DNA from: a virus
IMG/VR virus record: IMGVR_UViG_3300031565_000040
Coordinates: 1 to 56,108 of that record
DNA: 56,108 nt
Strand: one strand, 5' to 3'
The position numbers and the translations under genes were made by a program. The notes beneath the pieces are model-generated. The model made no database searches and was not told the DNA's origin. It saw nothing but the letters and a program-made list of their open reading frames with translations. This document shows positions 14,454 to 21,890 of this stretch, in pieces; the stretch's first letter is position 1, and each line of letters opens with the position of its first letter.

Positions 14454-14568
14454 GCAAATAATGAGAAATCTTTGAAAGTTTTTGTAAATGTAGCATAAAT
14501 AAAGGCTTATAAGCCTTAAAATTTGAGACGGTGACATATACTTGCTTGAAACTTAAAGCAATTTGTCC

Positions 14569-14596
14569 TTGACTTCCGATGCGTTTGTGATATAAT
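14569..14596 (+). promoter_or_regulatory. Strong sigma70-type promoter
   Basis: TTGACT (14569-14574) and a perfect TATAAT (14591-14596) are 16 bases apart. It diverges from the minus-strand promoter ~115 bases away and leads directly to a terminated short transcript. Confidence 0.7.
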
Positions 14597-14602
14597 ACCG
14601 GT

Positions 14603-14699
14603 TGATATGATGCAAGGATGCGATAATAATTTGATAGTAGGATTAACCCGGCAAGGGCAGTCTTTACCAAAAAGATCACTGCTCTTCGCCGGTTTTTTT
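14603..14699 (+). ncRNA. Short terminated transcript (sRNA or early leader)
   Basis: From the promoter's expected start to a strong intrinsic terminator is only ~97 bases. The terminator arms (14648-14661 and 14678-14692) pair over 14 bp with one bulge, followed by seven T. No convincing start codon with RBS lies inside. It could be a small regulatory RNA, or an attenuated leader controlling read-through to the packaging genes. Confidence 0.6.
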
Positions 14700-14781
14700 A
14701 TGTATGTTACTTGCCGAGGGTTCGCCGGTAGGCAAGATAATATAAAAGACATAAGTGATTATTTTGGTAAAGGCGGGAGCA

Positions 14782-14949
14782 ATGTCTGAAAGCTTGACAA
14801 CTCCACAACTGGCAGGATGCTCGGACGGTTTTAACCTGCCAGGAGCGCTATCAAAAAAAGGCACAAATGCATATAACCAGCATAGCCTATATGCAATATT
14901 TGTCCGTCCGACCATAAGCAACACCCTCTCCGCTAACGGGAATGGATAG
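14782..14949 (+). CDS. Possible small protein, 55 aa
   Basis: ATG 14782 has a good GGGAG RBS and opens a 55-codon frame. The composition is unremarkable and the frame lies over a strongly paired region, so RNA structure is a competing explanation. Confidence 0.25.
   Translation: MSESLTTPQLAGCSDGFNLPGALSKKGTNAYNQHSLYAIFVRPTISNTLSANGNG
14809..14911 (+). other. Pseudoknot-like paired region
   Basis: CTGGCAGG (14809-14816) pairs with CCTGCCAG (14835-14842). The loop sequence TCGGACGG (14821-14828) pairs with CCGTCCGA (14904-14911). TGCATATA (14868-14875) pairs with TATATGCA (14888-14895) between them. Three 8-bp perfect matches form a pseudoknotted layout in ~100 bases. No known family is recognised. 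Confidence 0.4.
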
Positions 14950-15068
14950 TTTTTTAAGCTAGCGCCAAAATGATTACGAAACTGATAGTTAAGCATTTTC
15001 TTCTGTTTAACAACAGCTAAAAGCCATTGCGCTTCCACCATCCGCACTGGGAATGGATAAGGGGAAAT

Positions 15069-15317
15069 ATGATAGTAACAAAAAAAAGATTAGATAACTT
15101 ATTGGCGCAAGGTATGAGTTTAAAAGGCGCATGGAATTCAGCGCAGATAAAAGCTTTAGTTAAAGATGAAGAGTTTATTGGTGGATTCCCTCGTCCAGGT
15201 TGGAAGATTAGGTTAATTGGTAAGAAAATATCTCAAGCTCAGATTGATGAGTTTTTAAGACTAAAAAATAAACATTTAAGTCAAAAAATGCCCTTATTTG
15301 TAGGAATACAAGCATAA
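15069..15317 (+). CDS. Unknown protein, 82 aa
   Basis: Starts MIVTKKRLDNLLAQGMSLKGAWNSAQIKAL and contains a GFPRPGWKIRLIGKKIS segment, plausibly a small DNA-binding or helical protein. AAGGGGAAAT gives the RBS. The sequence GGGAATGGATA just upstream (15050-15060) also occurs at 14938-14948. Function unknown. Confidence 0.55.
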   Translation: MIVTKKRLDNLLAQGMSLKGAWNSAQIKALVKDEEFIGGFPRPGWKIRLIGKKISQAQIDEFLRLKNKHLSQKMPLFVGIQA

Positions 15318-15357
15318 GCAAGAAGTGAAAAACCAATAAATTAAGGAGTAACAAGAA

Positions 15358-15723
15358 ATGGCTGAAACAGAAGGAAGAGCAAAGCAAGACATTGGGCAGG
15401 ATGAAGCCTATATTGTCAATCTTAAAAAGGTTGTCGAGCTCGCAGCAGACAGGGATGACCGCAATCGCTTGTGGTTTGACATGATTATATCTCAAGCGGT
15501 TGCCTTGAATAACAACATGACTACTGCGATAAGCGGCATCAATTCGCAGATGTTGGGAATGGTCAAACAATCGAGAGTTCCGGCTGATAAGACGGCAGAA
15601 AATACCATTGGCGTCAATGAGACTGACCACATCGTAGGCCAAATTCTCAATTCTCCCTGGGCTGAAGCGATGAAGACTTTGATGGCTCAAGTAATGACAG
15701 CAGAATCGGATAAAAAGAAGTAA
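15358..15723 (+). CDS. Helical protein ahead of terminase, 121 aa
   Basis: Charged start (MAETEGRAKQDIGQDE), a helical middle (NNNMTTAISGINSQMLGMVKQ) and a lysine-rich end. AAGGAG precedes the start. Its position just before the small terminase suggests a packaging or head-related role, but no motif confirms this. Confidence 0.6.
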   Translation: MAETEGRAKQDIGQDEAYIVNLKKVVELAADRDDRNRLWFDMIISQAVALNNNMTTAISGINSQMLGMVKQSRVPADKTAENTIGVNETDHIVGQILNSPWAEAMKTLMAQVMTAESDKKK

Positions 15724-15810
15724 CAGCATCCATTCTAAGCCACGATCTCAACATGAGGGGACTATAAAGTCGGCCAGAACAAGAGAATATGGCCGTAATA
15801 GTCTAAATCT

Positions 15811-16293
15811 ATGAAAGAAAAAGAAAATCATCAAGGCGAAGGAGGAGGAAGACCAACAAAGTATCGAGATGAATACTGTGATAGATTAGTAAAGTTCTTC
15901 GACCAAGACATATATGAAGAAATCAAAACAGATAAGCTTAAAAATGGTGTGAAGGTTGGAACTGATGTAAAGAGATTTCCTCGTAAACTACCTACATTAG
16001 TAGGTTTTGCCAAAGAAATAGGCATAGGATACAGTACGCTAAAAGACTGGTGTAATGAGAATCACCCCTCATATCATGGCGAGTTTTCGGCTACAGTCAC
16101 GCGCGTAAAGGATTTACAAAGGGATTTTCTCATCCAAAGTGGCCTTTTAGGGCTATTTAACCCACAAGCATTCAAATTTGTCGCAGTCAACATCACAGAC
16201 ATGGTAGATAAGAGGGACGTAGGCATTGAACCAAGCCAGGAGGCTAAGAAGTTTATGGAGTGGCTTGCCGGCAGATCAGAAGACCAAGATTAA
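15811..16293 (+). CDS. Terminase small subunit
   Basis: 160 aa. GGGRPTKYRDEYCDRL, LPTLVGFAKEIGIGYSTLKDW (read in two parts) and a C-terminal LFNPQAFKFVAVNITDMVDK block are typical of small terminase/DNA-packaging proteins of podoviruses. The central part is a helix-turn-helix that recognises the packaging start on phage DNA. It is separated from the large subunit by ~1.7 kb of small inserted genes, an unusual spacing. Confidence 0.8.
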   Translation: MKEKENHQGEGGGRPTKYRDEYCDRLVKFFDQDIYEEIKTDKLKNGVKVGTDVKRFPRKLPTLVGFAKEIGIGYSTLKDWCNENHPSYHGEFSATVTRVKDLQRDFLIQSGLLGLFNPQAFKFVAVNITDMVDKRDVGIEPSQEAKKFMEWLAGRSEDQD

Positions 16294-16399
16294 TTACTGG
16301 ACACAGTATAGCAATAAGGCGTACAGTTTGGGCTATTTGAGAGTGAATGGGTGACATCAATGCCCATTATTGGGCCAATAATGAGGATAAGTATAAGCA

Positions 16400-16531
16400 A
16401 TGGTGATAAAGGTAATAGGGGCTATATTGGCAGTATTATATATTATTGTGGCTACAAGACAGAGCTACTTAGCGGAGGAACGCGACAAACAACGCACTGT
16501 GAGACTATTGAAAGGTGATAATGATGAATAA
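16400..16531 (+). CDS. Small membrane protein, 43 aa
   Basis: One hydrophobic span (VIKVIGAILAVLYIIVATRQ, residues 2-21) followed by a charged tail (LAEERDKQRTVRLLKGDNDE). It resembles short phage membrane accessory proteins. A 25-codon frame starting at 16524 overlaps its end and is less certain. From 16602 to 16749 no gene is seen. Confidence 0.5.
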   Translation: MVIKVIGAILAVLYIIVATRQSYLAEERDKQRTVRLLKGDNDE

Positions 16532-16761
16532 GCATGCTTTTGTGTCCGGGATGGTCGATGGGGGTAGGGCCGGGTTTTGGTCTTCGGTCTTGTATATATG
16601 AGAAGCCCTCCCCCCACCAGTATATTTTTTTTTCACATAAGAGGCATGATGTTAAGATAGGCAAGCTATTTGAAGGTTAAAAAAGGCGAAAGTATCGGAA
16701 TTTACGGGGGTAGTAATTTTTTGGTATTTTCGGGGTGTTAAGATAGGTAGGTAGTCTCGTA

Positions 16762-17001
16762 ATGGCAAAATCTTTGAGAGTTCATCCGGGCCAGAGATGG
16801 ATTAGGGAGAAACCTGACGGAAAGCATATAATTGTACCATTGTCGCAAGAGCCGGGCCACGAATGGTTATGTGCGCAATTCCAAGTATGCGAGCATGGCG
16901 AAGGTTTCTTGTTAGGCGCTCAAATTATTCCTTATTCAGATGACGAGATTATGAAATATTTTGAGTATCAAGGTGATATATGGCATGAGGTAGCGGAGTA
17001 A
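16762..17001 (+). CDS. Unknown protein, 79 aa
   Basis: MAKSLRVHPGQRWIREKPDGKHIIVPLSQEPG is a beta-like start; the end is acidic with aromatic residues. Unrecognised. Its start and stop both lie in copies of the EVVS-type junction. Its stop TAA overlaps the next ATG by one base. Confidence 0.55.
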   Translation: MAKSLRVHPGQRWIREKPDGKHIIVPLSQEPGHEWLCAQFQVCEHGEGFLLGAQIIPYSDDEIMKYFEYQGDIWHEVAE

Positions 17002-17081
17002 TGGCATGGCTTAGAAAGATATATCGTTTATACATGAGGGGCGCGAGAAATAACTATTTTCCGTTGTGGAGACGAAAATGA
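17001..17081 (+). CDS. 26-aa basic peptide
   Basis: [20 protein letters not shown] plus six residues. It begins at a junction copy and its stop overlaps the next gene's ATG (ATGA), the usual coupling layout, so it may be a real product. Function unknown. Confidence 0.4.
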   Translation: MAWLRKIYRLYMRGARNNYFPLWRRK

Positions 17082-17305
17082 TAGAAACAACAGTAGAAAG
17101 TTCATTGGGTATTAGTCGATTGCGGGAATTTGTTGACGAGCAGCATCTTGAGCCGAAGGTAACGGCGGCGGTTCGTGATTCCCAAACCAAGGAAGTTCGC
17201 GTTGTCAAGGTTGGCAGGAATGAAAAATGCCCGTGCGGTAGTGGGGAGAAGTTCAAGAAGTGTTGTTTTTGGAAGGTTGGTTGTGGTGCTGAGGTAGTCT
17301 CGTAA
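17078..17305 (+). CDS. SEC-C motif protein, 75 aa
   Basis: Residues 46-65 ([19 protein letters not shown]) are a textbook SEC-C zinc motif, as at the C-terminus of SecA, where it binds SecB and ribosomes. The front is an unassigned acidic helix. The tail AEVVS comes from the junction repeat. A stand-alone SEC-C protein could contact the host's export or translation machinery, which is inference. Confidence 0.65.
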   Translation: MIETTVESSLGISRLREFVDEQHLEPKVTAAVRDSQTKEVRVVKVGRNEKCPCGSGEKFKKCCFWKVGCGAEVVS

Positions 17306-17517
17306 TGGAAGAAGTAATGATTAACGATTTAATATCGGATGGCATTTTGCCTGCTATCCACGCTCACAGAGAGGATGATGATTCGATAATAATTGAGTGG
17401 ATATTTCCAGATATTCGGTTTGGGCTTAACATTGAAAAAGACAAAAAGGAGTCTGGTTGGCACGTAGTAAGTAAACAAATAGCTGCATCCGGCCCTTTGT
17501 ATGAGGTAGTCTCGTAA
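17305..17517 (+). CDS. Unknown acidic protein, 70 aa
   Basis: Acidic beta-rich protein (REDDDSIIIEWIFPDIRFGL) with a C-terminal EVVS from the junction. Unrecognised; possibly a small anti-host factor judging by size and setting. The following 17517-17578 holds only nine- and six-codon frames between junction copies. Confidence 0.5.
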   Translation: MEEVMINDLISDGILPAIHAHREDDDSIIIEWIFPDIRFGLNIEKDKKESGWHVVSKQIAASGPLYEVVS

Positions 17518-17578
17518 TGGGAAAACCCAACTTCAATAAAACATAACAAATTAGGGATATGGCAAAGGTAATCTCGTA

Positions 17579-17653
17579 ATGTTCAATATTTCGGCAATAT
17601 TATTACTTATGATATGTTTTGACATTTGGCCTTTTGATGGTTGGCTTGAATGA
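17579..17653 (+). CDS. 24-aa hydrophobic peptide
   Basis: MFNISAILLLMICFDIWPFD plus four residues, a single hydrophobic helix, set between two junction copies. Probably a small membrane peptide if translated. Confidence 0.35.
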   Translation: MFNISAILLLMICFDIWPFDGWLE

Positions 17654-17665
17654 GAAAGTCTCGTA

Positions 17666-17983
17666 ATGATTAGAGTGAAGTCTCGCAAAAATGGAATATG
17701 TCAGGATATGTGTGATTTCGGTTTTCATAGTTATATGCGGGTTCCTTTTTATGTGTGGCATGAAGACCCGGATTGTGAAGATACTCCAAGGGATATACCC
17801 AGCAACTTACGTAAGTATTTTGCCAGTCTTGCCGAACAGGGTGTAATTCTCAGTGATAGGCAGAAGGCGTGGTATGTGAATATGCTTGCACGCAGACTTA
17901 ATGACGTTGAGTTAATGAAGTTTGAGTACCCGTCAACAGAGGAGGAATTTATATTTTTTGGTCGAGATTATAGGGAAGCATAA
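17666..17983 (+). CDS. Terminase-large fragment-like protein, 105 aa
   Basis: Residues ~24-100 align with residues 221-296 of the full terminase that follows: PFYVWHEDP with HFYAWHQDP, RKYFASLAEQGV with NGYFEELAEKGI, RQKAWY with EQRAWY, and KFEYPSTEEEF with KQEHPSTVDEAF. Both ends of terminase are missing. It starts on a junction copy with an intact frame, so it is either a maintained domain (perhaps a packaging regulator) or a remnant of an exchanged terminase gene. Confidence 0.65.
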   Translation: MIRVKSRKNGICQDMCDFGFHSYMRVPFYVWHEDPDCEDTPRDIPSNLRKYFASLAEQGVILSDRQKAWYVNMLARRLNDVELMKFEYPSTEEEFIFFGRDYREA

Positions 17984-18043
17984 ATGAAAATTCGAGGCAT
18001 ATTAGTCTCGATAATAATTGGGTTACTTTTGCCTGGGGGGGCA

Positions 18044-19651
18044 ATGTTACCGAAGACGAAGGCACAATTGAAGAAATGTTTAAACACGAAGACGTGGCGT
18101 AAAAACCATCTTTACACCATAGTCGATGAGGGCGGTACGAAGATGCCTTACCGTCAGAGGCCGGTTCAAAAGGAATTTGCCGCCGACACTCATCCCCTCA
18201 AAGTCGTTTTGAAGTCGCGTCAGCACGGATTTTCAACCGAGACCGATATTGACATGCTCGATGATTGTCTTTTCATTCCGAATTTAGTATGTGGTATTAT
18301 AGCTCATACCAAGATAGATGCCGAGGAGATATTCAATTCCAAGGTTAAGTTGCCTTATCATGCATTGCCCGATTTTATAAAGTTACAAAACAAGGCATTG
18401 AAAGATGATGCCTGCACTTTAAGGTTAGCAAACGGTTCGAGTATAAGGGTAGCGGTGGGATTCAGATCGGCGACGACTCATCGTCTTCACGTTTCGGAGT
18501 TAGGCAAGATATGCGCCAAGTACCCCAAGCGTGCGGAGGAGATAAAGACGGGAACAATGCCGTCTTTGCACCCCCAATTTGGCAGTAAGGCCGTAATAGA
18601 GGGAACTGCCGAAGGTGCGGCGGGCGACTTTTACGATTTATGCACCCACGCCCAGGCCGAGACCGCCCAAGCCGAGAAGGAAGGTCGAAAATTAAGTCCT
18701 TTACAGTACAAGTTCCACTTTTACGCATGGCATCAGGACCCCAAGAACTCGATTGAGCCGTTAGGTATAACGATTAGCGATGAATTGAATGGTTATTTCG
18801 AGGAATTGGCGGAGAAGGGTATAGTCACGAATTTAGAACAGCGTGCGTGGTATGCGGCCAAGAGGGATGGTGCCGGCGGTTTGGGTAAGTTAATGAAGCA
18901 GGAGCATCCATCTACGGTAGATGAAGCCTTTGAGACTTCGGTTAGCGGCGCGGTTTACGGCGATGAGATGGAAAGGGCGCGGGCGGAAGGCCGGATAGGA
19001 TTTTACCCGTGGGTAAGAAATATTCCGGTACATACATTCTGGGACTTGGGATACAGGAACTCGACTTGTGTCGGGTTCGTTCAGTTTATTAAGGAACAAA
19101 TCAGGATAATAGACTATTATTGTGAGAGGGGCCGGGGCGCGCCTTATCACGCCTCTCAGGTCAATAAGAAGGACTACAACTACTGCGAACATCACATGCC
19201 CCACGATGTAATGAGCCATGAGAAGGGTACGGGCATCATCTTAAAAGACACCTACCAGTCTTTATTAAAAGAACCTATTCGCACCGTCCAGCGTCCGAGG
19301 TTGAAAAAGGACTCCATAGAGGCTTTATCGGACATCTACGATTCGATATGTTTCAATAGCAAAACGTGCTGCGTTGTCGTCGAGGGTCACCCTGAGAAAA
19401 ACTTAATCAAGTCTTTAGCTTATTACAGGTACAAGTGGGATGAGGACCTTAAAGTCTATAGTAAAGACCCGATGGGCGATTGGGCGGCCGACCCTTCGGA
19501 TATGATGCAGACTTTAGCGTTACAGTACAGGTGGGGAAATATAAACGGCGAGCGTTTAGGTTATCCGAAGGCCATTCCCATCGAAATAGATGACGATGAT
19601 TACGATCCTTACGCTCATAAGGTGCTGGAATTCGGGAGGCGCAGGGTATGA
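18044..19651 (+). CDS. Terminase large subunit
   Basis: 535 aa from ATG 18044, which has a G-rich RBS. The Walker A-like KSRQHGFST (57-65), Walker B LHVSE (148-152) and coupling motif EGTAEG (185-190) make the packaging ATPase. FWDLGYRNST (331-340) opens the C-terminal nuclease. The frame stays open upstream to 17984, adding MKIRGILVSIIIGLLLPGGA, a signal-like stretch containing a degenerate junction. I take the internal start as the real one. The protein cuts and drives DNA into the prohead. Confidence 0.85.
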   Translation: MLPKTKAQLKKCLNTKTWRKNHLYTIVDEGGTKMPYRQRPVQKEFAADTHPLKVVLKSRQHGFSTETDIDMLDDCLFIPNLVCGIIAHTKIDAEEIFNSKVKLPYHALPDFIKLQNKALKDDACTLRLANGSSIRVAVGFRSATTHRLHVSELGKICAKYPKRAEEIKTGTMPSLHPQFGSKAVIEGTAEGAAGDFYDLCTHAQAETAQAEKEGRKLSPLQYKFHFYAWHQDPKNSIEPLGITISDELNGYFEELAEKGIVTNLEQRAWYAAKRDGAGGLGKLMKQEHPSTVDEAFETSVSGAVYGDEMERARAEGRIGFYPWVRNIPVHTFWDLGYRNSTCVGFVQFIKEQIRIIDYYCERGRGAPYHASQVNKKDYNYCEHHMPHDVMSHEKGTGIILKDTYQSLLKEPIRTVQRPRLKKDSIEALSDIYDSICFNSKTCCVVVEGHPEKNLIKSLAYYRYKWDEDLKVYSKDPMGDWAADPSDMMQTLALQYRWGNINGERLGYPKAIPIEIDDDDYDPYAHKVLEFGRRRV

Positions 19652-19818
19652 GTTTATTCGATACACCTCCCAAACCGATAAGTCCGAGTCCTCCGGTGAT
19701 AATACCGGGCGAATCTCAAACCAAGCCGAAGACGAAGAAGAAATACCGGCAACTAATGGCTATGGATAAGGAGTTACAATTAGGAGTGGCGGGCAAGACA
19801 TTGGGGAGCGGTAGTTAA
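19648..19818 (+). CDS. Small proline-rich protein, 56 aa
   Basis: MSLFDTPPKPISPSPPVIIP then a lysine-rich stretch and a helical end. Short proline-rich proteins in this place, between large terminase and connector genes, are common in podoviruses, often of unknown function. Its start overlaps the terminase stop region (GGGTATGAG), so it is coupled. Confidence 0.6.
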   Translation: MSLFDTPPKPISPSPPVIIPGESQTKPKTKKKYRQLMAMDKELQLGVAGKTLGSGS

Positions 19819-19833
19819 GAGGTTTGATATATA

Positions 19834-19938
19834 ATGCCTAAGAAGACAGTAAACGGAATAACGTACCACAAGACAGGTGGCAAATGGAGACGTGTAGGGA
19901 AGAAGAAACGTCGCAAAGGGAGTCTGATGGGCAAATGA
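19834..19938 (+). CDS. Very basic peptide, 34 aa
   Basis: MPKKTVNGITYHKTGGKWRR and a further KKKRRKG run. More than a third of residues are basic, so DNA or RNA binding is likely. Such tiny basic proteins occur near phage packaging genes. AGAGG lies upstream. Confidence 0.5.
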   Translation: MPKKTVNGITYHKTGGKWRRVGKKKRRKGSLMGK

Positions 19939-19949
19939 GAGGTTAAGGA

Positions 19950-20069
19950 ATGACACCATTTCAAGCTCTACTTTATGGACTGTTGTGTTTTACGGTAGGT
20001 TATTTATTTAGAGAATTTGAAAAATGGCTATTAAAAAAACCAGAAGAACCGAACGAGGTTAAGGAATGA
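19950..20069 (+). CDS. Small membrane protein, 39 aa
   Basis: One membrane span (ALLYGLLCFTVGYLF), then a charged tail ending PEEPNEVKE. The tail is encoded by the junction GAACGAGGTTAAGGAATGA shared with the next genes. Stop and next start overlap. First of four membrane-anchored genes inserted between terminase and connector. Confidence 0.5.
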   Translation: MTPFQALLYGLLCFTVGYLFREFEKWLLKKPEEPNEVKE

Positions 20070-20171
20070 TAATTAAGACACTTATCAAAATATCTTTTGT
20101 TTTGTTTATCGCCTGCCTTTTATTTTGGTTAGTTTATTTCATTGGTTTGGATTCCGAGCCAAACGAACCGA
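20053..20171 (+). repeat. 119-bp duplicated gene start (first copy)
   Basis: Identical to 20809-20927. It covers the junction, start codon and first ~35 codons, including the membrane anchor, of two genes whose remaining parts are unrelated. Exact identity implies a recent copying event. Confidence 0.9.
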
Positions 20172-20557
20172 TGTTTACGAATTGTACGTTTACTGAGTCG
20201 AATGAGCCTATCAATGAAACATTTTTTGATACGAATGGTGTGTCAAGGTCGATAGAAGTTAAACACGGTGATCATGTCGATTTTATGACAAGCGGTACGT
20301 GGACTGGATGCTTAATTTTCGAGTATTCCACTGATGAAATAACGTGGATAATGGAAGAACATCCAATATTTCTGAGTTGCAATAATAGGAATTATCAATA
20401 CTCAGATTCTGCAAATGAAAGCAATTATGGAGAGGGTATGGCTCTCGGTTTTTATCGTTGGAACATGATTGCCATGTTAAGTGGTAGATGTAATTATAGT
20501 TGGAACAAACGAATAGGTTCTATGATTACTACCGATCCGAACGAGGTTAAGAAATGA
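20066..20557 (+). CDS. Membrane-anchored protein, 163 aa
   Basis: Residues 1-28 form a hydrophobic anchor (LIKISFVLFIACLLFWLVYF) followed by SEPNEP. The exported domain is beta-rich, with RSIEVKHGDHVDFMTSGTW and a cysteine pair. It would face the periplasm. The anchor is identical in the gene at 20822. The tail TDPNEVKK comes from the junction. A moron acting at the cell surface is likely but unproven. Confidence 0.55.
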   Translation: MIIKTLIKISFVLFIACLLFWLVYFIGLDSEPNEPMFTNCTFTESNEPINETFFDTNGVSRSIEVKHGDHVDFMTSGTWTGCLIFEYSTDEITWIMEEHPIFLSCNNRNYQYSDSANESNYGEGMALGFYRWNMIAMLSGRCNYSWNKRIGSMITTDPNEVKK

Positions 20558-20832
20558 AGAAAGAACAAAAAGCGAGCTTATATATCTTATTTTACTTACT
20601 ATTCTTGGGATTATGGTTCTTCGGAGTTTACGACTATATTTGGGAAAAATACCAAATTCATCGACTAACACCAGATTTAAGAATAAATATCATCGGCCTT
20701 GATAAACCGGAACTTGATAAGAGATATTATCATTTCGTTACAGATTACACCGAAAGCGGATTGCCGTTAAAAGGCGGAGTTGGCTTTACTAAGGAAGAAT
20801 ATGATGCTACGAGGTTAAGGAATGATAATTAA
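20554..20832 (+). CDS. Membrane-anchored protein, 92 aa
   Basis: MKKEQKASLYILFYLLFLGLWFF gives an N-terminal anchor; the remaining ~60 residues are soluble and charged. Unrecognised. The C-terminus (ATRLRNDN) is encoded through the junction in another frame, so it lacks the NEVK tail of its neighbours. Confidence 0.5.
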   Translation: MKKEQKASLYILFYLLFLGLWFFGVYDYIWEKYQIHRLTPDLRINIIGLDKPELDKRYYHFVTDYTESGLPLKGGVGFTKEEYDATRLRNDN

Positions 20833-20927
20833 GACACTTATCAAAATATCTTTTGTTTTGTTTATCGCCTGCCTTTTATTTTGGTTAGTTTATTTCATTG
20901 GTTTGGATTCCGAGCCAAACGAACCGA
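20809..20927 (+). repeat. 119-bp duplicated gene start (second copy)
   Basis: Exact copy of 20053-20171, spanning the junction and anchor-coding start of the 180-aa protein gene. Confidence 0.9.
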
Positions 20928-21364
20928 ACGAAACAAAGATTCATGGCAAGCCCGGTTGGTATGGCGAACCAAATCTTAGCCAAGACATGAGATTTAATTG
21001 TTATTGTGGCCAAAAAGTATGGATAAATTCTATGTGTATTTATCCTATTGATCGCGATTACCCCCTAAATTCTGAACCATATTTATATAAATGTCCTAAA
21101 TGTGGACGGATTTGGATATTAAACAAAAGCATGATCTGGTGGTTGGACACAACTTCGCCAGGTCTATTGAACAGAGCGAGAACGGACGAAAATTTGAAAA
21201 AAGCATTATTGATAGTCAATCCTAACATTAAGTGTTTTCACGAATTGCTCGAAACAGATTATAGTGTGACACCGGGGGAAAATAAGTGTATTAAATGTGG
21301 TAAAGTTTACAGTGATGGCGATGGAAGGTTACTACGTGTCGACCCGAACAAGGTTAAGGAATGA
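20822..21364 (+). CDS. Membrane-anchored zinc-ribbon protein, 180 aa
   Basis: The first 35 residues are identical to the protein at 20066. The exported domain then differs, with FNCYCGQKVW, YKCPKCGRIW and later NKCIKCGKVY, three cysteine knuckles. It ends DPNKVKE from the junction. So one anchor cassette has been joined to two different domains. Function unknown. Confidence 0.55.
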   Translation: MIIKTLIKISFVLFIACLLFWLVYFIGLDSEPNEPNETKIHGKPGWYGEPNLSQDMRFNCYCGQKVWINSMCIYPIDRDYPLNSEPYLYKCPKCGRIWILNKSMIWWLDTTSPGLLNRARTDENLKKALLIVNPNIKCFHELLETDYSVTPGENKCIKCGKVYSDGDGRLLRVDPNKVKE

Positions 21365-21445
21365 ATGAGAATTTTCAGATTACTTAGGGCTATTCTCGTT
21401 GAGTTAATAAATGATATAGAGGATTTTACGAGACACATGGGATGA
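21365..21445 (+). CDS. 26-aa peptide
   Basis: MRIFRLLRAILVELINDIED plus six residues, amphipathic. It starts within the last junction copy and its stop overlaps the next start (GATGAGACG). May be real but short. Confidence 0.35.
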   Translation: MRIFRLLRAILVELINDIEDFTRHMG

Positions 21446-21627
21446 GACGAAGAGACTATGGATATAGTTTGATTGATTTTCGCATGTTGAACCGGTTAAA
21501 TAGATTGGAGAGATTGCGATTAGAATGGGAATCAAAAAGACAAGAGATATGTGGATTCTTTGGGTTCCTTGCAGACTTATATTGGAGAAATGTAAGAGTG
21601 CCGGACTATAAGGAATTCAGGATATGA
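21442..21627 (+). CDS. Arg-rich small protein, 61 aa
   Basis: MRRRDYGYSLIDFRMLNRLNRLERLRLEW is a strongly basic helix, followed by a hydrophobic segment. Unrecognised. Its first 16 bases ATGAGACGAAGAGACT recur at 21625-21640, where they open only a 10-codon frame, another duplicated gene start. Confidence 0.5.
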   Translation: MRRRDYGYSLIDFRMLNRLNRLERLRLEWESKRQEICGFFGFLADLYWRNVRVPDYKEFRI

Positions 21628-21652
21628 GACGAAGAGACTTTAGGTGTGGGCA

Positions 21653-21814
21653 ATGAAGAAGAATGATAAAAATGAATTTATTAAATCTTATCCAACAGAA
21701 GTTTCAATAATTTGTGCCCCTTTGAACAGAAACTTTTGTTCAGGGTGTACTACTTGGCATGGGCCGCATTGCAAATATGCAAATTATTATAAAGGAAAAT
21801 GGCATCCTCGGTAA
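21653..21814 (+). CDS. Cys/His-rich small protein, 53 aa
   Basis: CAPLNRNFCSGCTTWHGPHC carries four cysteines and two histidines, a likely metal or disulfide knot. GTGTGGGCA precedes the start. Unknown function; last small gene before the connector. Confidence 0.5.
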   Translation: MKKNDKNEFIKSYPTEVSIICAPLNRNFCSGCTTWHGPHCKYANYYKGKWHPR

Positions 21815-21854
21815 CAAAAAGTTCAGGAGTATATGGAAAATAAATTAATTTAAG

Positions 21855-21889
21855 GCCGGTAGGTTCTCAAATGGGGGGGATTTACCGGC
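21855..21889 (+). promoter_or_regulatory. Hairpin before connector gene
   Basis: GCCGGTA (21855-21861) pairs with TACCGGC (21883-21889), enclosing a G-rich loop, one base before the connector start at 21891. It may occlude initiation there; the in-frame ATG at 21903 would escape it. Confidence 0.4.
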
Positions 21890-21890
21890 T

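Larger units (their letters stand above)
16750..17668 (+). repeat. Six copies of junction GAGGTAGTCTCGTAATGG
   Basis: Copies end on starts at 16762, 17001, 17305, 17517, 17579 and 17666. Each carries the TAATG stop/start overlap and often gives the upstream protein the tail EVVS. The 17001 and 17579 copies are diverged. A degenerate copy without a start lies at ~18002-18015. Confidence 0.85.

Noticed and set aside
14676-15047. 123-codon minus-strand frame in the control region
   Set aside because: No RBS, and it covers the terminator and the paired region; composition is not convincing.
17984-18043. Signal peptide on the large terminase
   Set aside because: The upstream extension is open and signal-like, but it contains a degenerate junction repeat, and the G-rich RBS favours ATG 18044.
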